Source: Actinomycetes bacterium (GTDB lineage Bacteria > Actinomycetota > Coriobacteriia > WRKU01 > WQUG01). From it: 6,517 nucleotides of DNA. The position numbers and the translations under genes are program-made. The stretch is from contig JAIRWZ010000144.1 in the NCBI GenBank assembly GCA_031268615.1, forward strand, positions 1 to 6,517, given 5' to 3'. The first letter of the stretch is position 1. Every line of letters begins with the position of its first letter. Shown piece after piece: positions 1 to 5,279 of the stretch. The notes under the pieces are model-generated. The model worked only from the letters and a program-made list of their open reading frames with translations. It was not told where the DNA came from and ran no database searches.

Positions 1-585
1 GTGGCGCACTTCATTCAGGTAATTCCACAAGTCACGGCGACTGACAGCGTCCAGCCCCTGCGTCGGTTCGTCCAGAAACAGCACGCGCGGCGTGTGCATC
101 AGGCTGCGAATGATTTCCAGCTTGCGCTGCATGCCACCGCTTAGTTTTTTGATGGGTTTGTGCAGCGCGTCGGCAATGCCCACGATTTCTGCCAGGTCGT
201 TGACGCGGTCGCGGTAGGATTTTGGCATGAGCCCAAACGTTGGGCGATACGCATACATGCCATACAGACAGGCGTGAAAACGGATATTTTCCTCAGCTGA
301 CAGTTGGGAGTCCAGAGAGGGGTGCTGAAAAATAATGCCGACATTATCGCGTACCTGCTGTGCTTGGCGCTGTAGGTCAAATCCTGCGATACGCACCTCA
401 CCGGACGTCGGGTTCAATGTTGTCGTCAGCATTGAAATTGTGGTTGTTTTGCCCGCGCCGTTCGGTCCCAGGAAGGCGAAAAATTCGCCTTCCGCTACGT
501 CGAAGGAAATACCTTTGACCGCCGGGGTTGGCGCCTTTTCATAGCGCTTCACCAGGTCACGCACGAAAATCATTGGCTCAGTCAT
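1..585 (-). CDS. ABC transporter ATP-binding protein, DrrA/CcmA-like (3' end outside window)
   Basis: This is the nucleotide-binding subunit of an ABC-2 type exporter, probably for drugs or other toxic small molecules, acting at the inner face of the membrane with a permease. The 195 visible residues contain Walker A GPNGAGKTT (40-48), the Q-loop glutamine in IIFQHP (about 87), the signature LSGGMQRKLEI (148-158), Walker B VLFLDEPT (168-175) and the D-loop GLDA (177-180). The H-loop and any C-terminal domain lie beyond position 1, so the gene is truncated by the window edge and not visibly broken. The chosen ATG at 585 has AAAGGAGGG at 597-605 upstream and overlaps the MarR gene's stop (ATGACTGA, 8 nt), which suggests translational coupling. 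A second in-frame ATG at 573 is possible. The frame stays open upstream to a TAG at 805-807. Family membership is certain; the substrate is unknown, and the drug role is inferred from the MarR neighbour. Confidence 0.95.
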   Translation of the reverse strand, partial: MTEPMIFVRDLVKRYEKAPTPAVKGISFDVAEGEFFAFLGPNGAGKTTTISMLTTTLNPTSGEVRIAGFDLQRQAQQVRDNVGIIFQHPSLDSQLSAEENIRFHACLYGMYAYRPTFGLMPKSYRDRVNDLAEIVGIADALHKPIKKLSGGMQRKLEIIRSLMHTPRVLFLDEPTQGLDAVSRRDLWNYLNEVRH

Positions 586-1333
586 TGTCCGCTGCGCCCT
601 CCTTTGGGTCACTGGCCGGAGCGGGGCTGCTAGCGGCGGCAGGGTCACCAGCCGCAGGGCGGTTGCCAGCCGCAGGGTCACCAGCAACAGGGCTGCCGTC
701 ACCAGCGCTCCTGCAATGCCCGGGACGACAACGGCCACCGAACCCACGATGGTGACGACGGTGCGCACCGCCTCCGTGCTGTTCCCATTGTTCGTGCAGC
801 AGCTCTACCAGCTGCGCCCGACCCAAGTCTCCCTGCTCTTTGCGCATAATCTGCGCCATTTCTTTCCGGATGTGCTTTTGAAAGCCCATCCCCTGCGGTA
901 TTTCACCCATCTCGTCTTCCAGCGCCGCAATCATGCGGTCCAAATAACCACCCAGCGTCTGCTGTTCGGCGTCAGACAAAGGCGCAAACAAGCTGTCTTC
1001 ATCCGGCCTATCCTGCTCTTGAGCCCGACCCTTATCGGTCAGTTGAACCATCACCAAACGACGGTCATTCTGGTCTGGCCGACGAGTAATAAATCCGCCT
1101 TTCTCCAGCTTCCCCAACAACTCGTTCAGCGACGCGGGGCGAATGCCCAACAAATAGGCCAAATCCCGCGAGGTAATCTCTGGCTGCAATTTCAGCAGCG
1201 CCAAAACCCGTCCCTGCCCTCGCGTCGGGTCTGCGGTCACACCCGCCGCCCGATGGGTCCGCAGCTTGCGTACCTGCAACAGTCGCTGCAAATAGGCCAA
1301 CTTTTCGTACAAATCTACAGTAACGTCATCCAT
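578..1333 (-). CDS. MarR-family winged-helix transcriptional regulator with long low-complexity tail
   Basis: This is a DNA-binding repressor of the MarR type, expected to act as a dimer and to release its operator when it binds a ligand. Residues about 35-105 form the winged helix: ITSRDLAYLLGI, then the recognition region RPASLNELLGKLEKGGFI, then the wing RPDQNDRRLVMVQLTDKG. Flanking helices at 1-30 and 115-180 would make the dimer interface. At 251 aa it is about 100 residues longer than a usual MarR protein. The excess is mainly residues 187-251, first rich in Gly/His/Arg/Cys, then in repeated Ala-Gly-Asp-Pro units. ATG 1333 is preceded by AAAGGA at 1344-1349 with a 10-nt spacer. The gene follows a mimic leader ORF and overlaps the ABC ATPase gene by 8 nt. 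Four AGGTACCT-type palindromes at its promoter imply autoregulation (inference). The tail may be a real disordered extension or the product of a frameshift; the wHTH call is firm. Confidence 0.92.
   Translation of the reverse strand: MDDVTVDLYEKLAYLQRLLQVRKLRTHRAAGVTADPTRGQGRVLALLKLQPEITSRDLAYLLGIRPASLNELLGKLEKGGFITRRPDQNDRRLVMVQLTDKGRAQEQDRPDEDSLFAPLSDAEQQTLGGYLDRMIAALEDEMGEIPQGMGFQKHIRKEMAQIMRKEQGDLGRAQLVELLHEQWEQHGGGAHRRHHRGFGGRCRPGHCRSAGDGSPVAGDPAAGNRPAAGDPAAASSPAPASDPKEGAADND
597..605 (-). promoter_or_regulatory. Shine-Dalgarno of the ABC ATPase gene, inside the MarR 3' end
   Basis: Read on the minus strand this is AAAGGAGGG, a near-perfect anti-16S match, about 11-12 nt before the ATG at 585. 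It lies within the last codons of the MarR gene. The ATPase can therefore be initiated independently as well as by re-initiation after the overlapping MarR stop codon. This supports 585 as the true start over an upstream extension of the same frame. Confidence 0.7.
640..705 (-). repeat. Imperfect ~33-bp tandem repeat in the MarR tail coding region
   Basis: The plus-strand motif CAGGGTCACCAGC occurs at 640-652 and again at 673-685. A degenerate third copy, GCCGTCACCAGC, follows near 694-705. The spacing between the exact copies is 33 bp, i.e. 11 codons. In the MarR frame the units read as GDPAAGNRPAA and GDPAAASSPAP. In the ABC-ATPase frame the same DNA reads as repeated LVTLxxLAxxL. Such units can expand or contract by slippage without breaking either frame. 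Confidence 0.65.
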
Positions 1334-1398
1334 AATTCTTCCATCCTTTCCGGTAAATAGCGTAGCTTTTCAAATAGCTCCCACAAAAAATCATCCAT
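1315..1398 (-). CDS. 27-aa leader ORF resembling the MarR N-terminus
   Basis: This small ORF starts at ATG 1398 with AAAGGA at 1408-1413 and a 9-nt spacer, as good an initiation site as any in the window. It ends at TAG 1315-1317, overlapping the MarR start by 19 nt in another frame. Its first 15 residues, MDDFLWELFEKLRYL, match the first 15 of MarR, MDDVTVDLYEKLAYL, at 9 identical positions plus E/D and F/Y. The resemblance continues in the nucleotides (27 of 45 by my count) and the ribosome-binding context, which suggests an old ~65-bp tandem duplication of the gene start. It lies between the promoter and MarR, so it is probably transcribed and translated. Possible roles, all inferred, are translational coupling to MarR or a short peptide able to interfere with MarR dimerisation. 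It could also be a non-functional relic. Confidence 0.5.
   Translation of the reverse strand: MDDFLWELFEKLRYLPERMEELWMTLL
1344..1349 (-). promoter_or_regulatory. Shine-Dalgarno of the MarR gene, embedded in the leader ORF
   Basis: The minus strand reads AAAGGA here, 10 nt before the MarR ATG at 1333. The site is translated as part of the leader ORF (Glu-Arg-Met codons), so ribosomes translating the leader pass over it before the MarR start. It fixes 1333 as the MarR start. Its context, GGAAAGGA followed by ATGGATGA, closely resembles that of the leader's own start, GTGAAAGGA followed by ATGGATGA. Confidence 0.7.
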
Positions 1399-1433
1399 GG
1401 CATAAGTTCCTTTCACATAGTGCCGTTGCAACT

Positions 1434-1510
1434 CGTTAGGCACCAAACATTAGGTACCTGATAAAACATCCTATAACAGGTACCAAACGATTGTCAAGAG
1501 GTACCTAACA
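1434..1510. promoter_or_regulatory. Array of four AGGTACCT-type palindromic operators, probable MarR sites
   Basis: Four related sites are visible on the plus strand: CGTTAGGCACCAAACA (1434-1449), CATTAGGTACCTGATA (1448-1463), TAACAGGTACCAAACG (1474-1489) and CAAGAGGTACCTAACA (1495-1510). Together they suggest an ideal palindrome GTTAGGTACCTAAC. Core centres are 14, 26 and 21 bp apart. Relative to the minus-strand promoter they lie beside the -35, in the spacer, at about the transcription start and in the early leader. Occupancy by the adjacent MarR protein is inferred from position and symmetry. Because the plus-strand HAD gene begins beyond the last site, the array could also control the divergent operon. 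Confidence 0.75.
1468..1497 (-). promoter_or_regulatory. Sigma-70-type promoter of the leader-MarR-ABC operon
   Basis: The minus strand carries a perfect -35 TTGACA (1497-1492). After 16 nt it has TATAGG (1475-1470), or after 18 nt TAGGAT (1473-1468), as the -10. Transcription would start near 1463, leaving about 65 nt before the leader ATG. One AGGTACC palindrome fills the -35/-10 spacer and another abuts the -35, so a bound repressor would directly occlude RNA polymerase. The -35 is beyond doubt as a sequence match; which -10 is used cannot be told. Confidence 0.72.
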
Positions 1511-1599
1511 ACTTTTTTTAGCGGAGTGAGTACGTCCATGCTCCGAACATTACCCCCCTCCTACACCCTCTTTTACAGCATGATGGGCAGCTTCACGAC
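1511..1599 (+). other. Upstream region of the plus-strand operon
   Basis: Between the operator array and the HAD start there is a run of seven T (1513-1519) followed by GCGGAG and a possible small ORF. I cannot point to a convincing plus-strand promoter. A TATAAC at 1472-1477 inside the operator array would serve as a -10, but the -35 at the right distance (TTAGGT) is poor. If it is used, the two operons have overlapping divergent promoters under the same palindromes. Confidence 0.35.
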
Positions 1600-1624
1600 A
1601 TGGCTGATATCATATATCCCATGA
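1538..1624 (+). CDS. Possible 28-aa hydrophobic leader ORF ahead of the HAD gene
   Basis: An ORF starts at ATG 1538 (or GTG 1526), with GGAG 11 nt upstream of the ATG. It ends at TGA 1622-1624, overlapping the ATG at 1621 in an ATGA arrangement. That ATG is the eighth codon of the HAD frame. The peptide is aromatic and hydrophobic towards its end (SYTLFYSMMGSFTTWLISYIP is the last part, from Ser8). Neither possible HAD start has a good Shine-Dalgarno of its own, so coupled translation from this ORF would explain HAD expression with a start at 1621. The only support is start/stop placement; no family is recognised and chance is a real alternative. Confidence 0.3.
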   Translation: MLRTLPPSYTLFYSMMGSFTTWLISYIP

Positions 1625-2736
1625 AGAAACAACTGAGATATCTGGACGCGGCGCGCGACGCAGAAGCGCTTTCCCAGGCACGGATACTGTATACCGACCT
1701 GGACGGTACCTTGTTGGGGCGTGCAGGCTGTTTGTTGGTTGATGGCGAAGGGCGACCTTCGGCGCGCACCGCTGCGGCTATCGTTTCCCTGAACCAACTG
1801 GGCACAGATGAGCTGACTATCATGCCCTGCACTGGCCGCAGCGTTACGCAGTTGCTGGAAATCACGCGTCTCTGTGGTTGGCACGACTTCATCGCCGAAG
1901 TTGGGGCCATTCGCAGCTACTGGGACGCTGTCAGCGGTACCCGCGAGACCCTGTTCGACACACCCGAATGGCCGGCAGAGGCAGGCGGGGATGGACGTAC
2001 TCCCTTAGAAATTATTGAGGCCGCAAAAGGATTCGAACGCCTGATGGCCGCCTTCCCCGGACAACTGGAATACCACGCGCCCTGGAACGTGAACCGTCAG
2101 GCCACCAACGTGTTGCGCGGGCGTTTGGACTACGCGCGCGCGCAGGCGTTGTTGGCCGACATCACGCCGTCCGTCACTTTGGTGGAAAACGGCGTCATCG
2201 CCCCCACGAGGCACGGGCTGGACGCCGCGCCGCTGGAGGCAGGGGGCAGGCCAATGCCGATTCACGCTTACCATTTAGTGCCAGCCGGGACCTCGAAATG
2301 CACCGCTATTCAGGCCGATTTACGGCGGCGAGACCTGACACGCGATCAGGCTATTATGGTCGGAGACGGGCTAGCCGACCTGCAATGCGCACCGGCTGTC
2401 GGGCTGTGCGTACTGGTGCAAAACGCGCTGACCTCGCATAACCTGAACGCACAGATTGCCGCAACCCCGAACGCTCGCCTGACTGTGGGCGCGCGCGGTG
2501 ATGGCTGGGTCAGTCTGGCTGCGGCATTACTGACGGCCAAAGCCGCCGCCAAGGACACGGGCAAAAGCAGCGGGAACGGTCCGGCCGACCTGCACGACCT
2601 GCACGCCCCACATAATCTGAACAGCCCGCACGGTCCGGGCAACCCGCACGCCCCAAGCACCCCAAGCGCCCCACACAACCCACACGACCCACACAACGCC
2701 GACAACACCTTACCTCCGACGAAAGGCGGGCAATGA
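1600..2736 (+). CDS. HAD-superfamily phosphatase (HAD-IIB/Cof or sugar-phosphatase type) with His/Pro-rich tail
   Basis: This is a cytoplasmic Mg2+-dependent phosphohydrolase, probably acting on a small phosphorylated metabolite such as a sugar phosphate. Motif I is YTDLDGTLL (31-39, nucleophile Asp33, acid/base Asp35). Motif II is CTGRS (77-81). Motif III is Lys233 in TSKCTAI. Motif IV is MVGDGLADLQ (253-262, Asp256 and Asp260). The long insert between motifs II and III fits a C2 cap, as in sucrose-phosphatase and mannosyl-3-phosphoglycerate phosphatase relatives. The catalytic domain ends near 315. Residues 325-378 are an unusual Pro/His/Asn/Asp tail with eight His. The start is uncertain: ATG 1600 has no clear Shine-Dalgarno, and ATG 1621 may be reached by coupling from a short ORF. 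The stop overlaps the start of the MgtE-like gene (ATGA), so the two are probably co-translated. Substrate unknown. Confidence 0.92.
   Translation: MADIIYPMKKQLRYLDAARDAEALSQARILYTDLDGTLLGRAGCLLVDGEGRPSARTAAAIVSLNQLGTDELTIMPCTGRSVTQLLEITRLCGWHDFIAEVGAIRSYWDAVSGTRETLFDTPEWPAEAGGDGRTPLEIIEAAKGFERLMAAFPGQLEYHAPWNVNRQATNVLRGRLDYARAQALLADITPSVTLVENGVIAPTRHGLDAAPLEAGGRPMPIHAYHLVPAGTSKCTAIQADLRRRDLTRDQAIMVGDGLADLQCAPAVGLCVLVQNALTSHNLNAQIAATPNARLTVGARGDGWVSLAAALLTAKAAAKDTGKSSGNGPADLHDLHAPHNLNSPHGPGNPHAPSTPSAPHNPHDPHNADNTLPPTKGGQ
2587..2697 (+). repeat. 9-bp tandem repeats encoding the His/Pro tail of the HAD protein
   Basis: The tail coding sequence is built from short in-frame repeats. GACCTGCAC occurs twice at 2587-2604 (Asp-Leu-His), a CCCCAAGC-type unit twice near 2650-2667 (Ala/Thr-Pro-Ser), and CCACACRAC three times at 2671-2697 (Pro-His-Asn/Asp). 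All periods are 9 bp, so slippage changes tail length without a frameshift. Codon choice is heavily C-biased compared with the catalytic part of the gene. Confidence 0.75.
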
Positions 2737-4658
2737 TATACCTGTCACAGCTGCTGGACGCGCCGATAATCGACGCGAGCGGCACACATCTGGGCAAGGT
2801 CGAGGACGTGGCGATTTCAACCGCCGAAGTCTTTCCCCTCATCGTCAGCGTGTCCTTTCGCGGCGCCAATCAAACGCCGTCCATTTTTTCCTGGCGCCGT
2901 TTTGTAGCGGCTGTCTCTGCAGAGGATGGCTTGCGCCTGAATGTTGCGGGCGACGACTTGGAATACTCCTATCTGAAAGAAGACGAACTGCTGCTGGCTC
3001 GCGACTTACTGGCGCAGCAAATCGTCGATGTGCCGGGGAAAAAGGTGGTGCGCGTCGCCGACCTGAAGCTATCAGAAATCGGCGCCACTCTGCGTCTGCT
3101 GGGAGCGCTGGTCACCGAAGGCGGCGAGCTGAAACAGCATGCCGCCCGCTTGTTTGGTCGGCCCATCCCGGAACAACTCATTGCCTGGAACTACATTGAC
3201 CTGCCCGGACGCGACTTGTCACAGCTGAAACTGTCGGTCAGCCATAAGCGACTGCACGAATTGCACCCCGCCGACGTAGCCGACATCATCGAGCAACTGG
3301 ACCCCGCCGCGCGCGCCGCCGTATTCGCCCATTTGGACAAGACGCAGGCTGCGGAAACCATCAGCGAAATGGAAGACGAATATCAGGCCAACGTCATCGA
3401 AGACCTCCCCGAAGACCACGCCTCTGACCTGCTGGCAGAAATGGACCCCGACGACGCAGCCGACATCATCGCCGACTTGGATGCCACGCGCGCCGAACGC
3501 CTGCTGCGCCTGATGGGATACGAAGACAGCGAGACCATTCGCAGCTTGCTGGGCTACGCGAAACAAACCGCCGGCGGTATCATGACCCCCGAAGTCGCCA
3601 TCGCCACAGCCACCATGACGGTCAAAGAGACGCGCCAATACCTGCGCCAGTTCGCTCGCGACGCCGATGACCTGCATTACGTCTATCTGGTGGATACGCC
3701 GGAAACAAACGTCTTGACGGGCGTCGTCACTCTGTTTCAGCTGCTCATGCACGACGACGACACGCCGCTGTCCGACTTTGCCACCACCGACCTCATCACC
3801 GCCAATCCCGACGACGACCAGGAAGACGTCGCCGACCTGATTGCAAAATACAATTTGCTGGCCCTGCCCGTGACCGACGCCTCTGGACGGCTGCTGGGTA
3901 CGGTGACGGTTGACGATGCCCTTGACGTGCGCGAAGAGGAAGCAGAAGAGGACCTGGCCCGTGCCACAGGACAACCCGACCCTGACTCTGACCGCAGCAG
4001 CAACGCTAGCTCCGACCGCAGCACAACCTTGCGCCGCGCCATCCGCAGCGCCCTGCGCGCCCTGCGCTGGGCGTTTCCACAGAGCCTCTCTTGGGTCGTC
4101 ATCTGGATTGTCGCCACAACCCTCGCCTATTGGTTCTCGACCCAACTGATGACCGTGTCAGCCCTGGCCGAAAACAACGGCACTTACGCCTTGGCCTTCG
4201 CTTCCCTCATCGCGACCGACCTCTGTTTCGTCCTGCCTCTGGGCCTGACAACCATTCGCAGCGCCGTATTGCGCGCCATCGGAATGCTGACCGACCAAGA
4301 ACCAAACGAGCGCCCCTCCACAACCCGCCTCTACTTCCGCAGTCTGGGAATTGCGCTGGTAGGCTCGCTGGCGCTGACCGCCGTCAGCACCCTGCGCTTA
4401 TCGGTTGACCCGGCAAACGGTGGCGTTGACTTCTCTTATACGGCGGCTTTTTTCATCTCAACACTGCTCGCCGCAGCCCTGACCGCCCTCTTCACCGTCC
4501 GCAACATCCTGGCAACCGTGCGCGACGACGACCGCAACGCCCCCATTTCGCCCCGCCGGGTCGCCACGCTGGGCATGCTGATATTCATAGTCGCTGTCAC
4601 GGTCATAACGGTGTTGGTGTGCTACAACCTGGTCAGTCTGGGACTGTTGCAGTTCTAA
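2733..4658 (+). CDS. mgtE: MgtE-family magnesium transporter-like protein, divergent membrane domain
   Basis: This is a membrane protein expected to transport or sense Mg2+. Domain order: two PRC-barrel-like segments (about 1-75 and 95-160); MgtE N-domain with helical repeats such as LHPADVADIIEQLD and MDPDDAADIIADLD (about 170-275); CBS pair starting at GGIMTPEV (281-345 and 347-400); a plug-helix-like EEEAEEDLARATG (401-413) followed by a Ser/Asp-rich linker to about 430. Five hydrophobic segments follow, near 451-473, 485-511, 534-555, 566-592 and 609-638, matching the five-helix MgtE layout. However, the Gly-Gly-Asn-x-Gly-x-Gln type pore signature expected in the second helix is not visible (it reads SLIATDLCFVLPLGL), and the fifth helix has no acidic residue. 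It starts by ATGA overlap with the HAD gene and is followed 19 nt later by the folate gene. Family is clear; Mg2+ conductance is uncertain, and a sensor or regulatory role is possible. Confidence 0.88.
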   Translation: MIYLSQLLDAPIIDASGTHLGKVEDVAISTAEVFPLIVSVSFRGANQTPSIFSWRRFVAAVSAEDGLRLNVAGDDLEYSYLKEDELLLARDLLAQQIVDVPGKKVVRVADLKLSEIGATLRLLGALVTEGGELKQHAARLFGRPIPEQLIAWNYIDLPGRDLSQLKLSVSHKRLHELHPADVADIIEQLDPAARAAVFAHLDKTQAAETISEMEDEYQANVIEDLPEDHASDLLAEMDPDDAADIIADLDATRAERLLRLMGYEDSETIRSLLGYAKQTAGGIMTPEVAIATATMTVKETRQYLRQFARDADDLHYVYLVDTPETNVLTGVVTLFQLLMHDDDTPLSDFATTDLITANPDDDQEDVADLIAKYNLLALPVTDASGRLLGTVTVDDALDVREEEAEEDLARATGQPDPDSDRSSNASSDRSTTLRRAIRSALRALRWAFPQSLSWVVIWIVATTLAYWFSTQLMTVSALAENNGTYALAFASLIATDLCFVLPLGLTTIRSAVLRAIGMLTDQEPNERPSTTRLYFRSLGIALVGSLALTAVSTLRLSVDPANGGVDFSYTAAFFISTLLAAALTALFTVRNILATVRDDDRNAPISPRRVATLGMLIFIVAVTVITVLVCYNLVSLGLLQF

Positions 4659-4677
4659 TGAGGAAAGAATTGGAGAA

Positions 4678-5265
4678 GTGAGTGCGTCCATGGTGCCCCC
4701 CTTTGCCACAAAAGCCGACGCCCGGGCGTCCGCTCGTGCGGCCCGCGACTGCCTGACGCCCGCACAGCGCCTACGCTATAACACCTCCCTTGCCCGTCAT
4801 GTGGCGGGTCTGCCTGAAATCGCACGTGCCGACGCCGTGCTGACCTACGCTGCCGCAAAGGGAGAAGCAGACCCTAACGATTTCGTGCAGTTCCTACAAA
4901 GCGGCGCGCCGATACTCGTGTTCCCCCGTGTCGCAAAGAACTATAGCCTAACCCTGCACGCCTGTTCAGCGGCTGAACTGCAACCCGGCGCCTTCGGCAT
5001 TCCCGAACCGACCGAACACCATCCCCCGCGCGAGCTGACACAGGTACAGGTTGTTTTGTTGCCCGGAGTGGCCTTTGACCAACGTGGCGGCAGGATTGGT
5101 TACGGAAAGGGCTACTACGATAGACTGCTGGCCCAGCGCGACGCTACGCGCCCGTTTCTTATTGGCATTACCTTTGATGAGACGCTCTATGACGAACTGC
5201 CAACCACATCCCATGACCAGCGCGTAGACCTCATCGTCACCCCCAGCCACGTTATCCGATTATAA
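4678..5265 (+). CDS. 5-formyltetrahydrofolate cyclo-ligase (MTHFS family)
   Basis: This cytoplasmic enzyme converts 5-formyl-THF to 5,10-methenyl-THF using Mg-ATP, returning stored folate to the one-carbon pool that also feeds purine synthesis. The 195-aa length is normal. The N-terminal basic helix (KADARASARAAR, 12-23) is typical of the ATP/folate-binding start. The hallmark segment runs at 127-151, with LLPGVAFD, GGRIGYGKGYYDRLL and its Gly-rich phosphate loop. HDQRVDLIVTP (179-189) is the conserved end, and GAFGIPEP (104-111) is the usual middle motif. The start is ambiguous: GTG 4678, ATG 4690 or GTG 4693 all fit, with AGGA 13 nt before the first and GGAG 14 nt before the second. It is 19 nt after the MgtE-like gene, so the two probably share a transcript. 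The gene ends just before the inverted-repeat element. Identification is secure. Confidence 0.97.
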   Translation: MSASMVPPFATKADARASARAARDCLTPAQRLRYNTSLARHVAGLPEIARADAVLTYAAAKGEADPNDFVQFLQSGAPILVFPRVAKNYSLTLHACSAAELQPGAFGIPEPTEHHPPRELTQVQVVLLPGVAFDQRGGRIGYGKGYYDRLLAQRDATRPFLIGITFDETLYDELPTTSHDQRVDLIVTPSHVIRL

Positions 5266-5279
5266 GAACATCAAATACT

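Noticed and set aside
716..1360. Open frame of 214 codons on the plus strand over the MarR gene
   Set aside because: It is antisense to a clear MarR winged-helix protein, lacks a good ribosome-binding site, and its translation shows no domain or normal composition.
1511..1522. Seven-T run after the last operator as a transcription terminator
   Set aside because: No GC-rich stem precedes it on the plus strand, and it lies upstream of, not after, a gene.
1526..1540. Near-identical 15-mers at 1526-1540 and 4678-4692 as a shared regulatory element
   Set aside because: One 14-of-15 match is expected about once by chance in a window this size. There is no extended similarity, so it is noted only with the small ORF.
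1703..1711. GGTACCT inside the HAD gene, and another GGTACC near 1934, as extra operator sites
   Set aside because: Only the 6-7 bp core matches, not the flanks, and the first is part of the codons for the invariant DGTL motif. Coding constraint and chance explain them.
2346..2708. Cys/Gly-rich minus-strand open frames over the HAD tail (LCGSCGLCGALG-like)
   Set aside because: They are the reverse of the Pro/His/Ala repeat codons of the HAD tail, with no start signal of their own.
3219..4145. Open frame of 308 codons on the minus strand within the MgtE-like gene
   Set aside because: It mirrors the GC-rich, Asp/Ala-rich coding sequence of the plus strand. Its Val/Gly/Gln-rich translation is typical of an antisense shadow.
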